Shown here piece after piece: positions 47,901-59,900 of a stretch of 64,000 bases of DNA; the first letter of the stretch is position 1; each line of letters opens with the position of its first letter. The stretch lies in contig CAXAMN010022906.1 in assembly GCA_963970005.1 (NCBI GenBank), forward strand, positions 812,986 to 876,985, written 5' to 3'. Source of the stretch: Durusdinium trenchii. Lineage: Eukaryota > Sar > Dinophyceae > Suessiales > Symbiodiniaceae. The position numbers and the translations under genes were made by a program. The notes beneath the pieces were generated by a model. The model searched no databases. It was not told the origin of the DNA and was given only the letters and a program-made list of their open reading frames with translations.

Positions 47901-50900
47901 GCCATCCCAACCAGACTTGAAACGGCTTGATTTGGTGACATCTGGGCTTGGAAGCTTCCCTTCCCGGCTGCCACTGACTTTGTTCTCGGCGGAGTCGATG
48001 GATTCATTGGCATCTTCTGCTGAGCTGGCTGATGTCGAGGTGGTGTTTGGGCTTGAAACACCCGCACCTCCTGCTCCCAGACTTCTTGGTCGCTTTCCGT
48101 CAGGACTGAAAACGGCTCTTCCTTGCGACGGGGCGACGTGTTCTGCTTCATGATCAGTGCGATCTCTTCGATTTTCTCCTTCTGGGATTGGACCTCGCTG
48201 AGGAGTTCGCTCATCATTGTCACCTGTTCGGTCGGCACCTCCTGTGTGGAGACTTGGGTTGCCACCTGGTTCAACAGAATCATCAGCAATGTCTGCAGAC
48301 TCTGAACAACATGTTCGGCAATCCCTTTTACCATCTGGAGCATCTCTCCTCGAGTTGGCATAGCGTTCAACGAAAAGCGAATCTGGCTTGTTGCGACTGC
48401 TTGCTCCGAAAATGCTTTGGCATTCGGTTGAATTTCTGCACAAATCCTGAATGCAAATCATCAAAAGCCCGGTTTTACCCTCATGCAAAGTCACTGATTT
48501 GTTTAACACTTTCAAAAAGCACGAACCCTTCTGCAAGTCGACAATCATTCCTAACCTCTTCATTGTTTGGATTGACAGGAGAAAGGGGGTGGCTTTTGGC
48601 ACGACCTCAACGATTAGCCATATTCTTACTTTATCTTGCTCTATTGGGACATGTATCTGCTTATACCTATGCTCCACTTGGTTGTTTCCGAATCGAAATG
48701 CGACGCGGCTGGCTCGCTCTTTCACTCGAGATCGGACGGACTCTGGTAGCAGATCTAGAAACGTCTGGAGATTTTCTTCTCCAATGACGCTACGGCTGGC
48801 TCCGGTGTCGATGATAGCCATACCGTTTGTTCTGAACCCTTCGGACTGGCCAGCCTTACTGGTGAGTCCAAGCTCGGGCACCGCTGTTGGATGATCCAGC
48901 GGCTGCTTTTGGCTGTTCCTGATCGGTGCAATCGGGCTTTGGTTTCGTTTCGAAAAGAACATCTTGGCTCTCTCGAACACGGCTTCGGAAAAATTAGCTT
49001 GTGCTTCTGGCTCGATTGGGCTCGGGTTCCGGCTCTTGGTGTTTCCTACTTCGAACTGCTTTTCCTGGCAAAATGCCGTTTGATTGTTGTTTCCCGTTTC
49101 GGACCCGACCTCAAAATCTGAGTTGATCTCTTCAATCAACACCTGCTCAAAGAAGTCGTTCTCTTCGGCCTCATGGGATGCTGAAGCCACATTCGCTTGC
49201 GACTCCTTGGTCGTCTTCAAAGGGCATTCAGCCTTCCAATGGCCGAGCTCCCCGCATCGCTTGCAATGTGTCCTTGCTATGCGTGCTAACAGCTCATCTT
49301 TCCTTTGGATTGGCCCTTTCTGAAGCCTTTGTTTCCAAATCCCTTGCCCTTTCCAGTTGAGCCTCCCTTCAAAGGCCAGAATCCTCTGTTTCGCTTTCGC
49401 TCGACGATCCTGCCTCTGGCCTCCTGGTAGCTCACTAGCGCTGAATGAAGGTCAGGAATTTCTTGAAAAAGATCTATCAACTCACGCTCGAATCCCTGCA
49501 CGGTCAATGCGTCAGCGTCTCCGAAAGTCGCCAACTGGTCCAAGAACTCGGAGGACATGTCTTCCTCCTCAACTTGCGATGCAAAAACACTCTGGTCAAA
49601 ATACTGATCCGACTGCTCTGCTGCGGGGTCCGGTGCATCCTCAACCAGGTTGGTGGGGTATACTTTCTTTCTCTCGGAGCCACTGCTTGTCAGAACATTG
49701 GTTGACAAGCTTCTCATCGCCTCTTCAATGTGTCATGGTCAAAATCTTCTTCTTGTCCTCGGTGGTCAAATTGCTCTGTTTCAACAATACGAATGCCATC
49801 ACCGACTTCAGTGTTGTCTCATGTCCAACTTCTCCGAACGCCACGTCCAGTCGATTGACAAAAGACTGAGCACTCTCGTCGGCCTTCTGGATGGTCTTGT
49901 AAATTGCCTTCTCGAACAGCTCAAATGTCTTCAACTCGGCGCTGTCCTCCCACGCCGACAAAGCTTCCAGGAGGGTTTTCACTCCATGATCCGGATTCGT
50001 CAGTTTGTCGGGCTCGATGGATCGAACTTGGTGCCAGGCAGTACCCTTGCACAACATGGCCAACCTTGGAGCAAGCATTCCTCGATCCTTCTTCGGGCAA
50101 ATACCATCCAAAAACTTGACTTTCGCTATGTACTCCTTCACGTCATCTTGGCCTGGATCAAAACTCGGTAGGAGTGTCCAGATCGCGTTGGCCTTCTCCG
50201 CCTCGGAACCCATGGCTTTCCAGTGACCTCACTGAGCCTCCGGGCTCCGCTACCAATGTGGCTATCAGCCACAAAGGTAGCTTCCTCGCCCGTCAACCAA
50301 ATCTATCTAACCTAAGGGGACCTATCCCTACCTAAACCTAAAGGTGGCCCTCCACCCAGCCGTCGCACCGTTTTCCTCGGTGCTTGTCCTGTCCCTGTCG
50401 GCCTTGAGCCAACGCGTTTGGTGCATCCATCGATCGAACTACCATTCGAAGGTCTGGTTTGGTGCTCAACTGGATTGATTCACATATAATATTTATATAT
50501 AGCACACTTGGTAATTAGACTCAACAAAACCCGCAATGTTTTCCATTCACCAGTGGGTTTTGGGGGTGCCCATAGAGTTTGGAGCCATGGCCGCATAGGC
50601 ACCCAGTGTCCAGATTTCGTCGTCAGACGTGGAGCGGAGTCAGTGGAGTTGGCAGGCCGGCCACTTCCGGGAGACGGACGCCGCGGTGGTTGTGCCGGGG
50701 CTCCCAAGACGGTTTGACGACTCTGTGAGTGGAGCTGCCTCCTTTTTATTCTCCTCTCTATTTCTATCCTGTTTCTTGTTTGCTCTTGTGAAAAGACAAC
50801 ACTTTAGTGACCGAGTTGGGCAGCATAATACGTAGCGCCCGTAGCGATGTAGATGTAGATGGACGACGTATGGACGCAGAGCCCTTGGACACATATTTGC

Positions 50901-53900
50901 GAAGCAAACGCACATGCAGGTGCAGGGTAAGGTGGTAGCGCGGAACATGTAACTTGATTTAGAAGAGCAGGCCAAACGGGACAAGTTTCGCCAAGTTGTG
51001 CAAGTGGGGCCATTGAACCAAGTGGCCGCATGGCAAGCCGCCAGTGCTCCTCGATTACTGCCCAGGATTCCACGGGCGCTGCCCCATATTCCTTCTGACT
51101 CTGTCTGTGTCCCTCTCTCTCCTCTCTTCCTCTTCCTCTTCCTCTTCCTCTTCCTCTTCCTCTTCCTCTTCCTCTTCCTCTTCCTCTTCCTCTTCCTCTT
51201 CCTCTTCCTCTTCCTCCTCCTCCTCCTCTTCCTCCTCCTCCTCCTCTCCTCTCCTCTCCTCTCCTCTCCTCTCCTCTCCTCTCGCCTCTCCTCTCCTCTC
51301 CTCTCCTCTCCTCTCCTCTCCTCTCGGCTCGGCTCGGCTCGGCTCGGCTCGGCTCGGCTCGGCTCGGCTCGTCTCGTCTCGTCTCGTCTCGTCTCGTCTC
51401 GTCTCGTCTCGTCTCGTCTCGTCTCGTCTCGTCTCGTCTCGTCTCGTCTTGCTTGTCTGTGTCTGTCTGTGCCTGTCTTTGTCTCTGTTTCTGTCTTTGC
51501 CTGTTCCTGCCTGCCTGCCTGCCTGCCTGTCTGTCTTGGGGCCGTTTATAGTTTCTTACGGTAAGGAGTTGGCGACCGATCACGAAAATGATCACTTCTT
51601 GATGCTGGTTTGCTTGGAATTCGTCAGTCAAGTGACCCATGGGTTGAGTTTGAAGGGTGGAGTTGTGGCACTCCGGTGAGACCTGTGGGTGTTTTGTCCC
51701 ATCCAACCCGCCCTGTGCATGCGAGGGGTGTCGCGCGTGGGCGATCGGGGGTCAGGCCTTCCTAGAGCCCAATGGGGCATCAAGTATGTAAAGGCAGGTC
51801 TGCCCCATGAATTTTAATTTACCACCCCGTTTACCAGCTTCGGCTGTCACCATGTAAAAGAAGGTGCGTTGGGATGCAGGTGGGTCAACCTTGAAAGAAT
51901 GGGTTTCTGGTGTTGTTCTTTTGTGAGTGACCTGCTAGAAGCTATAAGTCAGTCTGTCTGTTTGTCTGTCTGTCTGGCTGGCTGGCTGGCTGTGTCTGTC
52001 TGTCTGTCTGCCTGTCGGTCGGTCGGTCTGTCTGTGTCTGTCTGTGTCTGTCTGTGTTTGTCTGTGTCTGTCCGTGTCTGCCTGTGCCTGCCTGTCCGCC
52101 TGTCTGCTTGTTCCTGCCTGTCTGTCTCTGTCTCTGTCTCTGTCTGCCTGGCTGGCTGTCTGTCCTGCCCCTGTCCCTGTCCCTGTCCCCGTCGCTGTCC
52201 CCGTCCCTCGCTCCCTCCTCTCTCCTCTCTTCTCTCCTCTCTTCTCTCTCTCTTCTCTCTCTCTCTCTTCTCTCTCTTCTCTCTCTTCTCTCTCTTCTCT
52301 CTCTNNNNNNNNNNCTCTCTTCTCTCTCTTCTCTCTCTTCTCTCTCTTCTCTCTCTTCTCTTCTCTCTCTTCTCTCTCTTCTCTCTCTTCTCTCTCACTC
52401 AGTCCCAGGTAGTCTTTGTGTCTTTGCTTATGTGAAGTGACCTTGCCTGCTGCTGTCTTAGTGACTGTTAGTGCTTTGTTTTTGTGTCTAAATATGCTTT
52501 CAAGATGCCCTTTCGGAAAGATTGTGCCTCCAGAGAATGCGTGATTCACGGCTCATGCAGTCATGACTTTGCATGGTCTACCTGGATGCATTACTAGGTG
52601 GCCTTCAACCTACTAGTGTGCCGCAGCCTGGCCATCGCAAACTCGGCCTCCTCAGGTCGCATATTTTGCACGCAATCTTCTACATGCACAAGACGCTCGG
52701 CTGAGAGGAAGGATCCGAAATCGTCGCTCGGAGTTCCAGGAGACTGCTGTGTTTTCTTTTTCTTTCCGCTGGGTGTATCATACGGTCGGCCTTGCGTGTG
52801 GAAACTGGCCATTTGGCTTCCCAAAATGGACACCCTAAATCCCAAAACTTGGGTCTAAAAACGGCCAAACTGTGGAGATGAAGACAACTCTTTTGTTGTT
52901 TTCTTCGACCTCCTGGTTGGGTCTTCCTGTGAGGCACCTGCTTAATGGAACTCCAAATAGGAAACCATCGGTGATCGGTGCCTCTCAGGCCTTCATGAAC
53001 CCCCAAGCTGGAACATGTACACCACCAGGAAGGAGGCTTCTTGATTCCATCACGAAAGCACAATTCACTCACCACTTGAACGCAGGGTATGACAGTGAAT
53101 ACTTTAAAGTTGAGGTCCCTGGTCATTTGGACCCTGCTACTTACTCCTGGGCTTGGGATCCTGGTTCAAAGACCACCGTGCCTCAAGGTCAGGGGTGTTC
53201 ACACGGCGCCTTTCGGTTTCTATCCCCTACCAGCAGTGGAAAGAGGTGGTTTTCACAGGATGTGATTTGGAGCATCCGTGACAGAACAGCAGTTGTGACG
53301 GAACGCACAAGCAGAATGATGTTCACTAAACGCGTGCAGCTTTTGTGGCTCTTAGGCTTGCTCAAACTCGGTCCAGAATGGCGAGGAATAGCGCGACTCA
53401 CGCTTCGTCCCCCGAGCGAAGCCGTGTGCGGGCGTCCCCGTGCAACAGGGCTGAAGTGCACTGCGTCAACCTCAGAGACTTTTTGATGAGAGTCTAGCGA
53501 CAGCCTGAAAAGCTTCAGAACTTCATCGAGAAGGAACGGCAAAGATTGGAGAGTGCAGCGTACCCCAGGATTCCGAGGAGTGATTGGAACGATGGCAAGG
53601 AAGGCGGTTTTGTGGAAAACTCTCAGAAAGCAGAGTCTCGTGTTTCAAGGTCCAAGCCGCGAGAGATTGTGAGTTTGTAAGGGTGGACTGCACCAAGATC
53701 TTGTTGAGAGCACTTGCTTTTCTTCTGACCCATGTATGATTCCTCTCGTGGTGCTAGCCAAGATTCTTCGCGACGGTGGACCTAAATCGACCGACTTCAA
53801 GCTTTTAAGGACTGAAACGACAGCAGTCAGTATTTTTTGTTTGGGATGGCATTCAGGTTCGGGAAAGAACACTAATTACTTGCCGATGAATTGGTTTCTG

Positions 53901-56900
53901 CGCATTTGTATGATGGTCTCACAGTGGCAACTGTTGCCATCTCAGCATTAGGCTTTTCATGGTATTTGGTGCCCACGTCACTACATACTGGCAGAAGAAG
54001 AGGTCACTTGACTGTCGACCTTGAGGCTATCCACCATTCTTTCAAAACATGACACGCTTACCTTGTAGTTTAGCCGTTTAGCCCAATCCTTGAACCGATG
54101 TTTGTGAAGATCTCTGATTCTCACCTTGTCAACTTATTCATTTTGCCCGGATTCACTTGACGGAGCGTTCATTGGATATTGTTGAGATATTCAAGCGGGC
54201 CTCAAGTTCAGTTGCTGGTAGTGGCGAGCCCCTTCACTAACGTTTTAATGTGTCATTTATCCAAAGATGTTGAACTCAACAAAGATTTACTGTCACAACT
54301 TGGTGCATGTTGTGTCCAAAACTTTTTGTGTACAGAATCACATCATGCATCGAGTGCATTTTGAAAGATACTGTAGAGATCTGTAGAGAAGTCATTTGGC
54401 CAAGGTTTCAATCATTGTATGATTGTCAGATGCGAACGGCAGATTCTTCCATGCATTCGCCGCGGTGTTTTGATCGAACTGGCCAACGACTCAGGATCGT
54501 CAGCTCAGTTGCTGTCGACAAGAATTTGTTTTGCAGAGCATGTCATGTTTGAAGGGTTTTGAAGGATGCTACGTAGGGGCTCCTGGCATCGCTACTAGGA
54601 GCAAGGACGCTACTAGGAGCTTTTTCGCTTGGGCCACCGGACCATACATTTATTCTATCAGCCTTGCACCCCGGACGGGGAGTGGGGTGATCTTAGTAGA
54701 TTGGATGCCGTTGCGTGATTCACTGTCGAAACCGACCGCTCCGCGCGCGATCTTCTTGACTTCTGTTAGGGATGGAGAGAGCATCGAATGAGGTCTTCCA
54801 CGTGGTTCCAGGTGTTCTAAGGCTGAAGCAGGATCAGGATCAGTCTCTAGGCCTGTCGCTCGCTACGCAGCCTCATGGGTAGCGAAGGCACACCTCTGGG
54901 CTTTACGATGTTGGACGCAAGCAGGTCAGTTCATGTCAGTTCCGTCCGTATGGCTCAGGCTCAGGGTTTGGCCCATTTTCCCCACCATATGACCAGATGT
55001 ACAGTGTTTCCCCAAACGGTGCTTTGAAAAAGCTGGTCTGCCCTCCAAAAGAGGAGTCTTCACACATTCTGACGGAACTCAGTTTTCTTTTTTCAGAACT
55101 CTTCCCACTTCAGAATGGCCCATGGCCTTCACTTCGTCCCTGGAACCCGCCGGTTGAAGCTTCGCTTCGCTGAGGAATGGCGTCTGTCAGGGGCACCTGG
55201 TGCAGCCGATCTGCATTTGACACTTTCCGGGTTTACCTTGAAAGTTGACACTTTCCGGGTTTACCTTGAAAGTGTCAAGTCGAGAGTCTAGGGATGGAGA
55301 TAGTGATTGTCCATAGTCATATAGTGGTCCATAGTGATAACCTCCTGAAAACCCTTGTGATTCTTCATGGGGAACTGTAAACCCTTGACAACTGGTCCAT
55401 GGAGATTGGTCCATACCCAAATAAGGCACGGATGCACGCATGTTTGTTCGGGATTGCTTGCCACCCAGAGGGTTGAAGAGATGGTTTGAATCTACAGAAG
55501 GCTCGTTAACTTGTGTGTGGTTTCTCAGTTGGCAAGAGACTAGGCCCGACTAGGCAAACCTAGTGTTGGACCAAGTCCAGTACTTATCACGATAGACAAC
55601 ATGGAGATACCCCATTTTGTAGATACCTGAAACTACGCGCCATCCCCTTCTTCTCAGCATTCGGAGAACTCATTTTGAACTTTCCAACTTGGGGGGGTCC
55701 TGTTGAGCTAAGGCTGGAGGAAGGTCAAGCGATTTTGCGCAACAAGTTGGGTTTCTGGGTTCCTGACGTTTCGTGTTGATTTCGCCGGATGAAATGGCAA
55801 GTCTTGGAGCAACATTACTCGCATGAACCGGCCCCTTGAACAAACACATCCGGGTGTGGTCACAGCGAAGCCAAGAACTGCTGAGATTGATTCACGTCAG
55901 GGTGACGACTTGGGCATGTCCATTGTAGTGTCATGTAGTGCCCTCTAGCAAACAAGACAATATATAGCCCGGATTGCCAATAGTAGACTTGTTCCAAAGC
56001 ATTAGCAGTGATCTTGAATCTTTGCAGACCACCCCCAATTTTACTACGGCCTATAAATAGTATTACGTACGCAGTAGGTACTTGTAGCCTATTAATTTGT
56101 TTGTCCAACAGCAGTATTTAGCTTGCGAATGAGAGATGGGCCCCCTCAAAAATAGAGTGTGGGACGCTATGCGGGTGTGTGTGTTTACGGTGCTTTTTGG
56201 TGTTTTTTAGTAACAAATGTGATTTTATTAATTTATACCAAAACCTCTATATTGTATTTCTTCAAGATTCATAATTTGAAGTGGTGTGTTCGGTTAGGTA
56301 GGTCTGGCACACCAGAAGCACTCATAATAAAACTGTTCAGTTAACTCTGTCTTCTGTTTATTTGATTTTTCAGTGATGTGACTATCGTTTGCCATTTTGG
56401 CGAAAAGGATTGGCACGCTCGCCAGGAAATTCAATCGCTGTTCAGGTCATTGGGCCTGGGTTTCCTTCGATCGTGCCATGGCATCTGGTGGCTCCAATAC
56501 TGGTCTCCCAGCCAAAGCGGCTCCCGCGATGGTGAAGCCCAAGGCGAAGCCGCCACCAGCTGCTCTCCAGCGACAAGCTCAAAATGCTTCATCACGCTGG
56601 GATGATTCAGGCTCAGTGAGCTCATGGGTTCGTTTGGATGAAGAGGCTCCTTCAACAGGGACTTCCGCCACACCAGTAGTTTCTGCTGCGAACCAGGTTC
56701 CTCAGCCGACAAGTTCTGATGCTAGCCAGGCTGATCAGCCGCAAATGGTGCCTCCGCCCCCACCGGCAGGAGGACCTCCTTCGAGTTTTCCGACAGCTTC
56801 GAATGCGGCTCCCGCTGTCCAGGCAGCTCAGAGCTTGCTTGATCACTCCAACGAAGCTCCTGCTTCAAGACGCCTTCGTCGCCAACAGGAGCAAGCTGCT

Positions 56901-59900
56901 CGCAGAGGAAGGCGTGCAATGAGATGGGGCCAGATGGCTCCTGGAGATCTTGCCCACAAACCGCTCAACACTCAGCTCCCTGGGCACAGGTTGGATCCAA
57001 CGAAGGTGAAAGATCTGTTCTGATCATGGACACCAGGGACAATCGCATCCAAAGTCCTTTCCAAGGCTGGCTGATCGATGAGGTGCTCACCAATGCACTT
57101 TCTCATGTGAACATCAAATCTGACAAGTCGCTGGTGCGATCGCCTTCAAGTGGCTTCCACTTCAGGCTCTTCATGGTGCGAACGCTGGATGCGGTCAAGG
57201 TGACCATATGTGGATCAGCGACATGCTACTCAAGCGTGCCTTAATTGTGCCAAGTGGGATGCCCTATCGGCCCTATCGGGTGAAGTGCTATCGCACGCAG
57301 CATTTCAACCCTTTCGATGGCCTCCCATGACTGAATCAAGTCCTACCTGGGTCGATGTGAAGGTGAAGCTTGAAGGTCAGCTACTAGTTCATCTCGAACT
57401 CAGGGGCTATCGCTCAGACAAAGATATGGCGATCCAGTTGTGGCACATCGCCGATGCAATCCACACGATCTTGAACGACACGGTGTTCATCCCGTCGATC
57501 GTTGTGACTGTCTTCCAGGGGTGGCGAGTGATCGCCTGCTCCTGGGAGGTCGGCGGTCGCTTGTACGCCTGTTCAGAGGGGTTCAGTCTCCTTTGGAAAA
57601 CTCCGCAAGTCTCCACGTTCGTGCAGGCCACTCGAGCTTTTGCAGTTGACCTGGATCAATGCTATTTTGGTGCTCCGTCCATAAAGCCCACTCGCTTCCT
57701 CGTTTCGCGCGAAGCCTTGCAGGTTGGCTCGCCGCTGTCCCGGCGGTCATCCCCATGTGAAGTTGAAAGGTCGGGTTTGGTTTCCCTTCTTTAATGCTTG
57801 GGTCTTTCGCACTAAATTAGCTCAGTCGCAAACCTCTTCTTCACACTGAGGCAGAGCCAGGGGTCGCCATCGCATGGGCGCTCGACATTCCGCATCCGTT
57901 GAGCCTTGAGGTTGATCTTGACCCAGCGATCGCTCAACTTGCCAAAGACCCCAGCGCGTGTGCGTGACATGAGGGAGCAGGCCCTCTCGCTGGGACGCTC
58001 GGGCACACCAGTTGTTGCCTCACACTGAGCAGTTACTCATGTTACGGATCCGCATTTACGGCGTTTGCTGAGAGGCGTTCCGGATCACCGACCTTGCCAG
58101 CTCGGTGTCACTTGCCATGTTGCGTTGTACTACGAGATGTTGCGTGCGTGTGATTCCGTCGAGCGCTTCCTACCTGATTTGTTGATCTCTGGGTTCCCGA
58201 TCGTCGGACCGATTGCGCGGTCTCGCCGTTGGCCAGACTACGATAAGGACCAAAAGGTTCTGCCAATTGCGTTCGCATGTGATAGGGCCTGGGGTCTCAG
58301 ATCCAAGATCGTTGCTAGGGTTCGTGCCGTGCCGGTGTCAGAGAACTTGCAGAAGATGTGGGAGTCGACACTCGAAGACGTGGCCGAGGGATCCACTCTG
58401 GGCCCATTTGCCTCTGAGGCTCAGGTCACAGACTTGCTCAAGTGCGACGACTGGATCCCTACACAGAGATTTGAAGTAGTTCAGAAAAACAAAGGCTGCG
58501 ATAGTGCAACCAAAAACTTTATCAACCAGATCACTCAAATTACTGAAAAGCTCCAGTTGCCGCCGACCGACGTGAATGTGGCTGCTCTGCGCAAGTTGAA
58601 GTCTCTTTTGCCTGAGTCGAATTTTGCCGGTTGGGTTCTGGATGAACGAAGGGCTTATCGCCAAGTAGGAGTGCAGGATGTTCAGCGTAATTTGTTTGAA
58701 GGACCCATGCTCGGGTAAGCCTGCCTTCTTCGTGATGGTCGGTCATTCGCTTGGTCTTGTCTCAGCTGTGTATAACTACAGCCGTAGATCTGCTGCCATT
58801 AATGAGATCTTACTTTCCCTGTTCGGGCTTGCCGCTTTTTATTTTTATGATGATAAGTATGGCTTTGAACCGATCGAGACTACCAATTCGGCTTTCTTGA
58901 CTGCCCAAAAAGTTCACTGGTGGTTAGGTGCCGTTTTCGACTCCAGGAAACTGCAGCTTTCGACAAAGCCGGTCGTGCTCGGGGTTACATACAATCTGGA
59001 GGATTGGATCCTCAAGGCTTCTCGAAAGAATGAGCTGCTCGAGGAGATCGATTCGATCCTCGATCTCGGTTCGCTCGATCCGGGTCGGGCAGGTAAGCTT
59101 ATAAGGGAAAGTTGATGTTCGGCGCCAGCCAGCTCTGGGGTAAAGTAGGCCGTGCCTTTCTCAGGCCGATCTCGGAGAGGCAGTATGCAAGGGTCGCTGA
59201 ATCCGATCGTTTTGAGTTAGATCCAGCTTTGGTAGAGTCACTGAACTGAACCAGTGGCGCATGCTCATTGAGGCTGGACCCCCAAGACCGATCGATTTTT
59301 GCGCCAACAACAAGAGCTGATGTTTTGATTTTCACTGATGGTTTTTCCCCTGATCCCAGAGACACGATCGTGTTGCCTGATCGAATAGGCGGCGTCGTTT
59401 TTGATCGTCGTTTGATGCAGCCGCGCCAATTTACCAAGGTCGTTCTTGAAGAGATCAAAGCTAGGTGGCTCAGCCGCAAGACTCAGATCATACCTGTTGA
59501 AATGGTAGCCACAATTGTGGCGCTCGAGGCTTTTTCGTCAAGACTGTTCAGAGCCGATCTTTTTCTTTTTACCGATTCGGAAGTGGTTGAAGCCACGCTT
59601 GTGAAAGGCTACTCGTCTCGCGAGGACATGACGTCTGTCTCCTCGCGTCGGTCTTTTGGGACCGCATTCGCGCGTTGCAATGCAGAGTGTTCATCGATCG
59701 TGTGGCTACGGACTCCAACCCATCGGATGCTCCGTTGCGTAATGATCTGCAGACGGGTGAATGCAGGCTGATATCGCGGTTCGTGCTGTTTGGCTAGCCG
59801 CACTCGATCGCGGCAGGCATGTTAGAACACGTGTGTCAAAAGGTGCGCTCGGATGAGGTATGTGTTCGGGGGGGCCTGGGTTAGAGGACATGGTTCCTTC

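Larger units (their letters stand above)
42543..50484 (-). mobile_element. Ty1/copia-type LTR retrotransposon inserted in a kinase intron
   Basis: Minus-strand element of 7942 bp: LTR (50257-50484), primer-binding site, gag, protease, extra domains, integrase, reverse transcriptase/RNase H, polypurine tract, LTR (42543-42780). The integrase-before-RT order is the copia arrangement. LTRs start TG and end CA and are flanked by a 6-bp duplication TATAAT (42537-42542 and 50485-50490). The LTRs differ by one substitution and a 10-bp indel, so insertion looks recent, yet the coding frame is broken five times. It lies antisense to the kinase gene. Confidence 0.97.

Noticed and set aside
50694-50730. 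Extending the kinase exon to the gtgagt donor at 50725
   Set aside because: The added residues (PGLPRRFDDS) do not match any kinase, and phase 0 there would not join the SHILHAIFYMH exon.
50804-51706. 300-codon minus-strand frame and about 200-codon plus-strand frames over 51.0-51.7 kb
   Set aside because: Composed almost entirely of simple-repeat translation (Arg-Asp-Glu, Ser, Leu-Phe). No non-repeat domain.
51869-52549. Open frames over the TGTC/CTCTCTT arrays
   Set aside because: Low-complexity artefacts that also cross an assembly gap.
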